Assembly (NCBI GenBank): GCA_023014485.1
Contig: JAJOZX010002357.1
Location: 85,001-149,000 of the forward strand
DNA length: 64,000 nucleotides
Direction: 5' to 3'
DNA from: Bathynomus jamesi
Lineage: Eukaryota; Arthropoda; Malacostraca; Isopoda; Cirolanidae
Shown here: piece by piece, positions 9,465 to 20,200 of the stretch
Layout: every line of letters starts with the position of its first letter
Position numbering within the stretch: the stretch's first letter is position 1
The notes under the pieces: model-generated
What the model was told of the DNA's origin: nothing
Seen by the model: only the letters and a program-made list of their open reading frames with translations
The model's database searches: none
Program-made: the position numbers and the translations under genes

Positions 9465-11078
9465 TGTCCGAAAAAATGACGCATTTTTAAAAAATTAATA
9501 TCTCAGTAACCCCCTTCCTTATCATGCCAATTTTTATATGCAAGATACTTTCAAACTTCTTTTTTTGAATGCAAGAAACGGAATTCTGATATCTTTTATA
9601 GTTTTCTCGCAATTAACAAAAGTAACAACATGGGTTAAAAAACGAATATCATGAGAAAGGAAAATTTAATCAGAAATTTAACTAATTAATTTACAGTAAA
9701 TGATCGATTGGACCACCACTCTGTTGACACACTAATCTAAGTCTTTTCTTCCACACAAAAAAATACTTCTTACTTCATTAATGCCAATTTCTTGCCAAGA
9801 TTCAAGTATTTTACTTTTTAATTCTGATTCGGTGAATTTTTCTCGTCGACCTCGGTAAACCTTCTCTTTTAGTAACTCCCAAATTGAGTAGTCCATAGGA
9901 TTACAATCTGGGCTTTGTGGTGGCCACTCATTTTTCGTTATTAATTTTGGTGTATTGCTAATCAGAAACGACTGTGTGGCGTAGCTTGTATGCGACGGTG
10001 CTCCATCTTGTTGAAATATGAAATCATTTTCTTGATACAGGCGACGACAATCCGGCAACAATTTTGTTCTTAAAAGTTCAATGTAATTTGCAGAATTCAC
10101 CTTTGTCTTTTCAGTTTCAATAAAATGAACATCTGTCTTGCCATTCCAAGAGACCCCTGCAGATATCATAACCTTTTTGGAGAATCTTGACGTTTCATGA
10201 TACAATCTGTTTATTGAAATGTCACACTTTTTACCACGCCCGTAGACAACATCATTTTGACGGTTTCGCGGAATTTCTAGAGTGAAATCTTTTTCATCCG
10301 TGAAGACTATCTTTTTAATATCAACGACAGAGAAATTATCAAGTAACTTTCTGCACCTTGTTTTTCTTTTATCCTTAACAGTATCACTTTTTCTAGAAGA
10401 TACTATTCTTTTGAAGGCTTTTAGTTTTTGTGCTTTAATTATTCGGTGTACAGAAGTCTTTCCAATATTCAAATGTTTAGCAATTGTTCTTTGTGACAAA
10501 TGACTTCCTGGTTTATCTTCTTGAGAGCAGATTTTATCGTTGATGTAATCCACATTTTCTGGAACCGAAGCTGTTTTAGGTCTACCGCTTCCTGGTTTTC
10601 TGGCAGTACTTCCCGATTCGCGAATCTTCTTTAAGAGTCTTTCCACTGCACGCCTTTTCCACTTTTTGCCGGGAAACTCTTGCAATAACCTTCCAGTCTT
10701 CCATCCTTTTTCACAGTAACAATTTTTAATGAGAATACGATCTTCCTCTGACAACATCATTAAGGGTACTGACGAATTGTTAAAAAATAAAAATATCCAC
10801 AATTTGACTTGTTCATTCCTGTAGAGTTTTGTAATAACTTGCAAAAATATCGCATGATATCGTATAAAAAACGGATATTATATTGCGATTTTTGTTTTTT
10901 TGACCCATGTTGTTACTTTTGTTAATTGCGAGAAAACTATAAAAGATATCAGAATTCCGTTTCTTGCATTCAAAAAAAGAAGTTTGAAAGTATCTTGCAT
11001 ATAAAAATTGTCATGATAAGGAAGGGGGTTACTGAGATATTAATTTTTAAAAAATGCGTCATTTTTTTCGGACCACCC
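9465..11078 (-). mobile_element. DD37D IS630-Tc1-mariner transposon
   Basis: Long terminal inverted repeats of about 170 bp: 9,465-9,640 beginning GTCCGAAAAAATGACGC, and 10,901-11,078 ending GCGTCATTTTTTTCGGACCA. They flank one transposase gene on the minus strand. The right outer end reads GGACCACCCGATATA; the sister element at 29,174 starts CGGGTGGCCCAAAAAAA, so the native terminus is near CGGGTGGNCC. The element looks young because only one frame defect is found. Confidence 0.85.
9691..10760 (-). CDS. DD37D transposase, one C-terminal frameshift
   Basis: Cut-and-paste transposase of about 355 residues from the chosen start (MMLSEED; earlier in-frame Met codons lie in low-complexity sequence). 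The N-terminal third holds paired helix-turn-helix regions (KRRAVERLLKKI; then LSQRTIAKHLNIGKTSVHRI) with GRPKT between them. The catalytic core has Asp in VFTDEKDF, Asp in FQQDGAPSHTS and Asp in SPDCNPMDY; I count 37 residues between the last two, giving DD37D. Near the end the frame is lost in a T7/A7 run at about 9,757-9,763, so this frame stops at 9,732. One extra base would restore a tail with KKRLRLVCQQSGG ending at 9,691, matching KKRLRLVCKQDGG in the sister element. This may be a real mutation or a homopolymer sequencing error. Confidence 0.85.
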
Positions 11079-11139
11079 GATATACAGTATATATACTTAC
11101 TTTGTGTGTTACTTTGTGTAGGTCGACCCGTCTGCAGCA

Positions 11140-11483
11140 TCCCGCCTCATTTACAGGATCTGGTGAAGGAGGGAATTGCTGTCTGACCTTCTCCTGCCCT
11201 CGTAGCCAGCCACGCATGGCTGGTCAGGGACTTTGCATAGGAAACTGTTCAGCTGGTTCTTGAAGTTATTCAGGTCGGTGTGCTGGAGATTTCTTACTTC
11301 TCTCGGTAGGGCAGTGAAAAGCTTTGGGCCTCGTATTCTGAGGGTATTTTCCATCCTCGTTTTCAGGGCCCCCTGTCCCACAGCAGCTGGGACTGTACAA
11401 AATCTGCCTCTTCTCTCATTCCAGTTTGTTTCTATTTCATTTCTAAGGTTAGGGACAAAGCCTCCAAGTATTTTCCATATGTA
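11140..11483 (-). pseudogene. LINE1 RT C-terminus
   Basis: Minus-strand frame with RIRGPKLFTALPREVRNLQH and further on SNSLLHQ, corresponding to VRGPKLFNQLPKT and ETNSLLHQ of LINE3. It continues directly from the segment on the far side of the mariner. This C-terminal region is conserved in several arthropod LINEs but has no known catalytic role. The TAA near 11,138 and the loss of similarity near 11,100 mark the 3' end. Confidence 0.7.
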
Positions 11484-12866
11484 CTAGGGCCACTCAATAT
11501 ATTTTGTCCCACCCTTTTTTCTAAGCTAAATAATAGACCATGGGGCTGAAATATCTTTTGGGCCGTAAGTTTGAACTTTCTGCGCTTCACATAACCGGAT
11601 TTTTCCAGTTTGAATCTCCTCTCCTTGTATAAAACCACTTTTAAACACCCTTATATAAAACCGATGGTTAACGCAGTTTCGAAAATGGCGTCTCACAGTG
11701 ATGTGCGTCGTAAACAGAGCTGTTATCGAGTTCTTAACCGCAGAGAAGGAAACAGTTGGAAATATTCACAAACGTCTACAAAACGTTTACAGAGATGCTG
11801 TTGTTGATCGAAGCACAGTTGGACGCTGGTCTAAACGTGTGAGATCATCGGAGAGAGGGAGAGCCAGCCTCGATGATGAACCACGCAGCGGTCGCCCGGT
11901 ATCGGCTGTAACATCTCACACTGTGCAACGTGTTAACAGCTCAGCGTCATTCGATCAAATCGACGCGTCACACACAAGGAGCTATCACTGGAGCTAGGAA
12001 TTAGTCAAGGAAGTGTGAATACGATAATTCAGCAACTGGGGATACTCAAAAGTGTGTTCACGGTTTGTTCCTCGCCAACTGACTGAAGATCACAAAGATC
12101 AAAGAAAAGAAATTGCTTCTGAGACGTTGGTTCGATACGAGACAGAAGGGGATGACTTCCTTTCACGAATTGTGACTGGGGATGAGACTTTGGTACACCA
12201 CTTTGAACCTGAAACAAAACGCCAATCCATGAAGTGGCATCACGCAGACTCCCCATGTATGAAAAAGTTCAAAATGGCTCCCTCTGCAGGAAAGGTTATG
12301 GCCACCATCTTCCGGGACATGAAAGGGGTGATTCTGGTGGACATTATGAAGAAAGGACAAACAATCAACTCAGAGGCATATATTGCTACCCTACAGAGAC
12401 TCCAGAGACGTATAAAGCGAGTTCGATCGGAGAGAAAACTGGAAGACGTCCTTCTTTTGCACGATAACGCAAGACCACACAACAGTTTGCAAACAAGAGA
12501 GGCCATCACAAAAATGCGCTTGACTGTGTTACCCCACCCTCCATACAGCCCGGATCTGGCACCTTCAGACTTCCATTTGTTTGGGCCAATGAAGGATGCT
12601 ATTCGTGGGAGAAAGTTTCAGAGTGGCGATGAGGTTGTTGAAGAGGTTAAGAGGTGGCTCCAGCGAAACCCAGCGGACTTTTACCAGCAAGAAATAAGGC
12701 CCTTGTTTCGAGGTGAAGGAAAGCCGTAGAAAAGGATGGAGACTATGTGGAAAAATAAAAACTTGTAAAAAAGGTATGTAACTACTTGTGTACAAAATTT
12801 CTGGAACTTAAAAGGAAACTTGGAAAGAAAAAAAAAGGTGGGGCAAAATATATTGAGTGGCCCTCG
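11484..12866 (+). mobile_element. Mariner, copy C, inserted in LINE1
   Basis: Inverted ends CTAGGGCCACTCAATATATT and, on the other strand, CGAGGGCCACTCAATATATT, flanked by TA duplications (11,482-11,483 and 12,867-12,868). 1,383 bp, close to a full-length mariner. Removing it joins the LINE reading frame as ERYTIIYIW, matching ERYIIIYIW in LINE4. Orientation is antisense to the LINE. Confidence 0.92.
11685..12729 (+). pseudogene. Mariner DD34D transposase, frameshifted
   Basis: Mariner-family transposase, normally about 350 residues. The probable start is ATG at 11,685. The N-terminal HTH contains AVIEFLTAEKETVGNIHKRL and SERGRASLDDEPRSGRP. The catalytic core has Asp in TGDETLVHHF, Asp in LLHDNARPH and Asp in SPDLAPSDFHLF, with 34 residues between the last two: the DD34D mariner signature. 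Usual mariner text is TGDETWVHH, so the Trp after DET is replaced by Leu. At least three frame changes occur (near 11,715, 11,945 and 12,050), while 12,052-12,729 is open. It cannot make a full transposase, though the TIRs could be mobilised in trans. Confidence 0.85.
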
Positions 12867-12868
12867 TA

Positions 12869-14864
12869 TATTATTGTGTACCGCTCTCGCCTTCTTTCAA
12901 AAGAGTAGAGTTTCGGGGATTGTAGTCGAGACCAGTAGTCTTCACCTTCCATTTCTTCTATTTTAGACGTAAAAGTCCTTTGTATAGCTTCAATGTTCGC
13001 AATGTCTCGTTTTCTGTATGGGTTTGTAAGTACTGAGCAATACTCAGTTATTGGTAGGACTAGGCTTTTCCATAATTTGAGCATGATGTTTGCTTTTCTG
13101 CTGCGGAAGCTCCTCCTGATGATTCCCATTATTTTTCTAGCCGTTGTAATTTTGATGTTCTAGTGCTTTCTGAATTCTGTATCCGACGACATTATTACTC
13201 CCAGATCCCTGACTTGTAGATTTGGTGTTATTTGTTTGTCTTGCAGAGTTTTGTATCTTTTATTCTGCAGCTTCTTGTTATTACCATATCTTAGAAATGC
13301 AAAAAAACTTCACTTTTTTCTACGTGAAGGTCAAAATATGAAAATAAAAACCCACTCTAATAGACAGAGTTTATTTCCACGACAGTTTCGACGCCCACTG
13401 GCATCCTCCTCGGGTGGATACAGAAACACCCGAGGAGGATGCCAGTGGGCGTCGAAACTGTCGTGGAAATAAACTCTGTCTATTAGAGTGGGTTTTTATT
13501 TACATATCTTAGAAGTTGAAAATTTTTCTTCGTTGAACTTCATATTGTTTTTTTCTGCCCACTGGAATAATGTTTTAATGTCGTTTTGTAATCTTCTTAC
13601 GTCACCTTCCTTCAATATTTCCTTACATATCTTTGTGCCATCTGCGAAACATGATACAATACTGTCATTAATATCTGCAATCATTATTTTGAACAGCAAG
13701 GGAGCTAATACTGTCCCTTGTGGGACAGAGCTCACGACTTCCGAGACTTCCGATTTAACTCCGTTTACCACCACTCTTTGTGTTCTTTGCGTCAAGAAAT
13801 TAAATATCCATCTTCCTAGCTTTCCAATAATTCCTGTATTCTTAAGTTTGTGTGCTATGATTCCATGGTCACATTTATCGAAGGCTTTAGCAAAGTCCGT
13901 ATATATTACATCTATGTTTTGTCCTCGACATAATGTTTCCAATATTTTCTCCTGGTGGTCTCGTAGCTGTGATAGGCATGATCTTCCAGCCCTGAAGCCA
14001 TGTTGATTTGGGTTGTATTAGTCTTTTTCTTGTAGGTAGTAGGTAGTTTTGCCTCTAATTATACGTTCAAAGCACTTTATAAGGTGTGAGATGAGAGCTA
14101 CTGGCCGATATTTCTTGGGCAATGCTCTGTTACCATCTTTAAATACAGGGGCAATGTTCATGTTCTTTAAGGGGAGTGGAATTTGTTCTGTGTCGAGTGA
14201 TTTCCTCTATAATAAGTACACTATAGTGGTTTGGCAATACTCTCTTTACATTTCCTCAAAAACGCGGCACTCCATGTGTCTGGCCCTGGCGCTGAATTGT
14301 CTCGCATCTGTGATAAGGCCGTAATTACATCTCCTTTCGTGAACTCGAAATCCATTAATAGGTTTGTGCCGGAATTTGTTCTTGGATGATTTGTATCTAC
14401 GTCGAAAAAGTCGTCTGGGTTTTCCACTTCCATCTCGGACTTAAGGGTGCTAAACACAGAGTTAAATTGTTCCCTAAGCAGTTCGCTTATTTCTTTCGGG
14501 TCATTTGTGTATTCGGCCTCCCCGTCTATCAACGAACCAATACTCTCCTTACACTGCATTTTCCTTTTCGCAAACGTGTAGAAGTAGTTTGGGTTATTTT
14601 TTATGTTTTCTGCTACCTTATTTTCCTCCTCGTTTGTCTTATGTATGAATGTTTGCTTTAGGTCCATTTCTATTTCGCCAAGTTTCCTCTCTAGTTTGAG
14701 TCTCTTTGCATCAGTTCTGCATCTGTGGAGATGTTTTACGGTTTGTCTTCGTTGCCTGAATATTATCCTGATTTTTCTATTGAGCTTGCCACGTTTTCTT
14801 TCCTGTCTCTCTGGAATATGTTTCAGTATTATAGGTTTGGTTTCAGTCTCTATTATACATAGTA
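12869..14864 (-). pseudogene. LINE1 reverse transcriptase, broken
   Basis: Successive minus-strand pieces give the RT core. 14,221-14,667 contains NSAPGPDTWSAAFLRKC. 13,496-13,942 contains IYTDFAKAFDKCDHGIIAHK, then SSVPQGTVLAPLLF and the active-site motif SCFADGTKI, where the second catalytic Asp of FADD is now Gly. The piece at 12,869-13,129 holds the thumb-side sequence PITEYCSVLTNPYRKRDI. Frameshifts lie between the pieces, one of them an extra T just before the hairpin insertion. The FADG change alone should abolish polymerase activity. Confidence 0.8.
13297..13502. mobile_element. Perfect 75-bp hairpin inserted in LINE1, 12-bp TSD
   Basis: Arms 13,342-13,416 and 13,427-13,501 are exact reverse complements (75 of 75) around GATACAGAAA. 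The insert also has 45 unpaired bases on the left. CATATCTTAGAA occurs on both sides (13,285-13,296 and 13,503-13,514) as a 12-bp target-site duplication, and removing the insert restores LINE sequence. The arm carries CCGAGGA, a 6-bp stem GATGCC/GGCGTC and GAAAC (13,430-13,458 on plus, mirrored at 13,385-13,413), close to a hammerhead ribozyme core as known in PLE pseudo-LTRs. It is probably a PLE end inserted without its body. Confidence 0.75.
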
Positions 14865-15330
14865 CAGTAGACGCCGTTTATAGTGTCCCACTCGATGCCA
14901 AGCCAAAAGGACACTATATCCGATGAGACACTATATCCACAGTTTGGTCTCTCGAGGGTTGCAAGGTTAAAAATAGTGACTATGTACTGTATATCAATAT
15001 ATTTATAATATAAACACCTTTATTATGCAATTTCTCATTAAAATTGTTTTAACAATTCAACTGAAACATCAAAACTACGTTCATTTTACATTAAAACAAA
15101 ACATTTTTTCTTCCATGGCCATCTAGTAAGCCTGTAAACAACACGGCATCACAAATACAAGTGTAAACTAGAGCTGCCAAGTAGACTATACTAGCTGAAA
15201 AGACACTATAAGTGTAATCAGAGACACTCTATCCATAGCAATTACCATGTAAAAGTAACTGTTTCCTAGTTTTGAGACACTATAAGCGGCGAGACACAAT
15301 ATCCGGCGACACTAAATCCGGCGTCTACTG
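14865..15330. mobile_element. Tigger/pogo MITE inserted in LINE1
   Basis: Ends CAGTAGACGCCGTTTATAGT and CGGCGTCTACTG with TA on both sides (14,863-14,864 and 15,331-15,332). The left ~200 bp are nearly identical to one end of the Tigger at 33,147, so this is an internal-deletion derivative with no coding capacity. The flanks are continuous LINE1. Confidence 0.9.
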
Positions 15331-15332
15331 TA

Positions 15333-15501
15333 TTTCTTGTGGAGTCTTCTCGTGAAGTAGGAATTCCCAATTTACTTCCTTTAAATCTTTATTTACGTTT
15401 TCCCAATTTACTTTCTTTGAATTTATGTCTAAGCCTTCAAATATTCCTTCTGACTCTCTAGGATGCGTTTTCGGACCTCTGGGTGCTAACTTCAATTGTA
15501 T

Positions 15502-15505
<4 letters not shown>
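15333..15505 (-). pseudogene. LINE1 segment between endonuclease and RT
   Basis: The minus strand reads GLDINSKKVNWENVNKDLKE and on to WEFLLHEKTPQEI, aligning with FNLNSKIINWEEIGSHMAQI of LINE4. It continues from the piece beyond the Tigger MITE. The 5' truncation point is at the (TA)n array. Confidence 0.65.

Positions 15506-15550
<45 letters not shown>
15506..15550. repeat. (TA)n microsatellite
   Basis: Lies between the LINE1 5' truncation and the outer end of PLE2. Confidence 0.95.
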
Positions 15551-15553
<3 letters not shown>

Positions 15554-16054
15554 AAAATAACCACGAAGGAAAAAAGAAACAGAATGGTGCTCAAGCGCGA
15601 AATAAATAACAAGTTCGAGACTATATATAGATCACAGATAAAAAAATTGTAGGAGAAGCATACAAATTTATAAGGAAAAGCTACCAGAGTTTTAGCACTT
15701 TGCCCCTCTTGTGTAAATCAAGAGTTCAAGTACATTAGCAATGCCTAAAAAGCCTTGGAAAAATGAAAGTACTAAAATATTCTTCGATAAAGTGCGAGGG
15801 TTATTATTCACACGATAGAAAGTTCGTTTTGCCTTGTTAAGACAAGATTCCAAAAATGCAGGTGGGAATACATGGATGCCGAATTAGGAAAAATCAACAG
15901 TATTGGAAGTGATTTGTGTTACCCACCTGCTTTTTTGGAATCTTGTCTTAAAAAGGGAAAACGAACTTTCTATCGTGTGAATAATAACCCTCGCACTTTG
16001 TCGAAGATATTTTAATACTTCCATTTTTTTCAGGCTTTTTAGGCATTGCTAATA

Positions 16055-16657
16055 AGGGCTATTCAAAATGATTCACCTGATTTCAAATGAGAATATTTTT
16101 TAATGTTACAAATACAGAGTGATTTGTGATACATCAACCAAAAGAAAAACTGTCCAAATTTTGTCTCTCACCCCATAAATGCTCTATGTGACTTCCCCTA
16201 GTTACACGAGCAACGTCGACACGATAGTCGAATTCCTCCCATACTCGCTCCAGCATGTCCGTTGTCACTGACTCTACGGCAGTAACAATGCGAGTTCGGA
16301 GCTCATCCAAAGATGTGGGCAACGGTGGCACGTACACAGTATCCTTAACGTACCCCCAAAGGGAGAAGTCGCACGGTGTAAGATCCGGCGACCTAGGGGG
16401 CTCACGCTGCACTGTGACTACCGATTTACAGCTCGAAAACTGCAACACACAAAACGCCTTCTGCTGTGCGGACGCCATTTTCACACTGACTGTTTGTTGC
16501 TAGGCTAGGCCACGGCGTGACTTTGGAGCCCTCTCGCCGTGATCTTGTAAAACTCGGAGATTTCCTCTTTCATGTGGTGTATGCCCAGTTGATGCACGGT
16601 TGATAGGTACGGAAGTATTCTCAGTTGAAATCGGATGAATCAGTTTAAATAGCCCTG
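16055..16657 (-). mobile_element. IS630-Tc1-mariner deletion derivative in PLE2
   Basis: Ends AGGGCTATTCAAAATGATTC and, on the other strand, CAGGGCTATTTAAACTGATTC, with TA duplications (16,053-16,054 and 16,658-16,659). 603 bp. PLE4 has the uninterrupted sequence at 40,370-40,390. Confidence 0.85.
16134..16484 (-). pseudogene. Transposase N- and C-termini fused by deletion
   Basis: A 116-residue open frame starts MKMASAQQKAFCVLQFSSC, with KSVVTVQR following: the helix-turn-helix start of the arthropod DUF4817-type transposases. It then jumps straight to PPRSPDLTPCDFSLWGYVKD, the region around the last catalytic Asp, and continues to the C-terminus. The whole central catalytic domain, including the first two Asp residues, is missing, yet the frame stays open across the join. 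It could encode a small DNA-binding protein, but I have no evidence of expression. Confidence 0.75.
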
Positions 16658-16679
16658 TATACTTAAACTCTTGAACATT

Positions 16680-16800
16680 AATGTAGTATTTTCATATGAC
16701 AATATTGTGAAAAATATCGTAGTGAAGAATAGTCCTACCAATAATTCAGGCATTATTTATAAAATTGGTTGCAAACAATGTGATTCCTTTTACATTGGAC
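16680..16800 (+). pseudogene. PLE2 GIY-YIG endonuclease, 5' part
   Basis: Encodes NINVVFSYDNIVKNIVVKNS and IIYKIGCKQCDSFYIG, nearly identical to PLE4. The domain is cut by the hAT insertion immediately after FYIG and resumes at 20,643. GIY-YIG nucleases nick the target during PLE insertion. Confidence 0.85.
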
Positions 16801-16994
16801 TAGGGGTGTACCGGATCCAAAATTTTGGGATCCGGCCGGAACCGGATCTGGCCGGATCTCAAAAAAAGGTCCGGCCGGATCCGAGACTTTCTCAAAAATT
16901 TTTATTTCTCCTAAGCTTTTAGGTTGTAAGTTTCTACTGTTTTATTTTTACAGGCTAATTTGCAATTTTGTACGTATATTTTTCAGATTAAATA

Positions 16995-17226
16995 ATGTCA
17001 TCTTTTGTGTGGAACTACTTTCATGTGAACGAAGAAAATGAAAGTTTTGCTGAATGCAAGTTATGTAAAAGTAAAATAAAACGGGGTGCAACACCAAAAC
17101 AGTATAGCACTAGCCCTCTCCACAAATACCTGAAAACTAAACATGAGGCTATCTACGCTAATGCTAAAAAGGATTTTGCGGAAAAACCTAAGATTGCAGC
17201 AGAACCGGAACACTCCACATCCACAC
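16995..17226 (+). CDS. BED-type zinc finger fragment of hAT
   Basis: Starts MSSFVWNYFHVNEENESFAE and contains CKLC and LHKYLKTKH, the BED finger at the N-terminus of hAT transposases (usual form C-x2-C ... LWRHLKSKH). The first zinc-binding His of the usual pattern appears as Tyr here, so metal binding may be impaired. Removing the inserted TA element lets the frame run on for about 40 codons to the hAT right end without any DDE domain. Such orphan BED fingers could compete for transposase binding sites, but that is inference. Confidence 0.7.
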
Positions 17227-17228
17227 TA

Positions 17229-20200
17229 AGGTGGAGTGAAAATATCATTTTTGGATTTTTAATTTACTTGAGTGTGGAAAAGTTGCCAATGGGCTTTAGA
17301 AACAAGCATGTGAAATTATAATACAATTGAAGCATTGCTTGATTGACCACCAGCGATTTTAATATATGGCATATTTCATGTTTTAACGATCGCTTTGCCC
17401 ATCAGGAGTCATCCAAGATGCTGGTCTTTCATCCATGTTTATGCAAATAATTAACAGCTTAGTTTGCTGTAGACTGTGTTATTGCATACTTGAGGTTGAC
17501 ATTTAAGATTACATGTGTGGAATGTAAATTAATGGCAATTACAGAGGGTGGCCAAATTATTAGAGCTGATGTGAGTAAGTGAGATAAGAAAGAGTTTAGT
17601 TAACCATACATTGATTTAATGCTAGTTTCAGTGATGGTAGTGATTTGGTGCGATAACATATGCAGTCCGTGAGTCAGAGGGGATGGGAGATTGGGAGTGG
17701 GGGGAGAGTGAGTAATATGCAAAGCGCGGCTGCTCCGCCAAGCTCAGTGCACATGTGGCAGTGAGAATTGAAGGTTATTTGTGCTGTTATCATCATTTTT
17801 TCGTGAAACTTGATATTAAAAGTAAGTTAATTACATATTGATATCTGTTTGTAGGTGTTTGACAAGTGAGTGTGACAGTATTAATTTGATATTTCTTTTT
17901 CTTGCAGAAATTCTTTAATAGTCTTACATTGCTTACAATTTATAATAATTGTTTTTTTTTTTCAGAATGGAAATTATTACGAGGGAGAAGGCGGCATGTG
18001 TGATTTTTGGCGCGCCACGCGAGATACCCACAAATGTTCTTCCCACCTACGCTGATGTTATGAAGGCTTACATCCATACAAGACAACAGCTGACAATGAA
18101 GAATAACAAATATCCACCGTTCGCCGAAGTATCAAAAAAAGTTTGCGTTGATGTTGAACTTGTTTGGGAGAAAGCGTCTCTTCCGACCGTGACGCACGGA
18201 CGAGTGATTGAAACGCTCAGACCGTACAACGAGAAATACAAGAAAATCTTGAAACCATACAAGGCTCGGAAGGACAACGACAACTACAAGCAACAACTTG
18301 AACAGTTCAGAGAAGACGCAGATAAACTCTTCGACATTAGCAAATGCAAATGTGTAGATTTCGTCATGAGCTGTAAGTGCGAAAGAGCGGACAAAGTACC
18401 ACTCAAAGAAAGAAAGTTTCTAGAGGACCAGAGAGGAGCCAGAAAGATGATTATAGGAGGCATCGATTTGGTGGAAACAACAAAGCTACAGAAGAAAATA
18501 TCCAGGAAAGTCTGTGAATCGAGAAGACACAGCATTCACCAAGAACAATCGAAGCAGCAATGCAATTCTGGAAGCTACAACGAGGAAGACAAGGACGACG
18601 ACACCGACAACAGCGACGAAGAATACACCCTATCTAAGTCACACTGTAAACCTGATCTATCGACACTGGAGAGTAAACGTCAAAGAATGACGATGACTGT
18701 ACGATTACCATGTTTGGCTAAAGCGTGCGATAGAACGGGCGTCTCAGATCGAGCAGCAGCCGTTATTGCCTCATCCGTGCTACAAGACATTGGAATTGTG
18801 TCTACAAATGACACCTCCAAAGTCATTGATCGTAGTAAAATTCGCCGAGAAAGAAGTAGAACTCGTCAAGAACTGACAAAACTAGACAGCAGTATGACAG
18901 ACTTGCCTGGATTGTACTTCGACGGTCGAAAGGATAGAACGATGAAAAATGTACGAGACGCCGCAGGACATGGCCACCGGGACAGAGATACAGAAGAGCA
19001 CGTCAGCATTATTTGTGAACCAGGTTCATCGTACTTTGGCCACGTGACGCCGTCGAGTGGATCAAGCAAGGCGATTTCCAAAGTAATCTTTGAATGCTTG
19101 GCTGCGCGAAGTGTGGATCTCGACAGTGTGAAAGTCGTCGGATGCGACGGAACCGCTGTCAACACTGGACATAATGGCGGAGTTATTCGGCAGCTTGAGG
19201 AATTACTACAAAAACCGCCGCAATGGCTCGTGTGCTTATTACATGCTAACGAGCTCCCCCTGCGATACCTGTTTCAGCATTTAGATGGAGCAACTACAGG
19301 ACCTAAGTGCTTCTCAGGACCGATAGGGAAATCTCTCACAGCATGCACGGAACTCCATATAACATCGTATGAACCTATATCTCCATTACAGCCACTGCCG
19401 CATGTTGACGTGAAGGACCTGAGCACTGACCAGCAGTACCTGTGGCAGATGTGTCAAGCTGTCAGTGAAGGACACTGTCCCTGTGATCTAGCATTGCGAA
19501 AACCGGGACCATTGAACCACTCGCGATGGTTGACAACTGCCAACAGAATCCTCCGCCTCTATGTTGGCCTCGATGCACCATCCAACAACAAAAACTCTTG
19601 TCACATTCATCATCCGGGTCTACGCCCCAACATGGTTCGCCATCAAGACGCAGCCATCATGCAAAGATGGAGCCAAACATCTGCACGGGATGATGGTGAG
19701 AACACGGTACCTCAGCTCCTCTCTAAAGAAAGTCGTCGACCCGGTGATTCGGCGAAACGGCTTCTGCGGACACCCCGAGAACGTGCTATTAGCCATGATC
19801 ACAGATGAGCGACCACATATAAGGGAACTCGGACTCAGAAGAATCATGAAGGCAAAGATCACATGTGTCTGCAAACAAAATCCGCAGGTTTCGAGTGCCA
19901 CCGCTCAACCTCGACGCGACCGAATACCAGGACATGGTCGATTGGCAGACTTTGACCGTGACGGAGCCTCCTGTTACGATGGATATGATGGACAACGAAT
20001 TGAACGACATGATCTCTGCTCAAATTTCACCAAGTGTCCTCTTCCCTCGCTTCCCTTGTCACACACAGGCGGTGAAAAGATGCGTGAACCTAGTTACCGA
20101 AGCTTCAGCCGCTGTGTGTGGCGAGACGTCCCGCCATGGATTTATTCGGGCTCGCGTCGCTTCTCGGCAGCTTATGCCGAAACTTGAGTCTAAACGTGAC

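Larger units (their letters stand above)
11097..15505 (-). mobile_element. LINE1: jockey/CR1-type non-LTR retrotransposon with three insertions
   Basis: A minus-strand LINE runs from its 5'-truncated end next to (TA)n at 15,508 to a 3' end near 11,100. The link after the endonuclease (15,330-15,505), the reverse transcriptase (about 12,870-14,864) and the C-terminus (11,140-11,483) are all recognisable. It has been interrupted by a Tigger MITE (14,865-15,330), a PLE-derived hairpin (13,297-13,502) and a mariner (11,484-12,866). Joining the flanks across each gives colinear LINE sequence. The family is shared with LINE3 and LINE4. I do not assign a clade. Confidence 0.8.

Noticed and set aside
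17949..17966. Start codon at 17,949 for the long ORF
   Set aside because: That Met lies inside the polypyrimidine tract that looks like a 3' splice site; the Met at 17,967 right after TTCAG is preferred.
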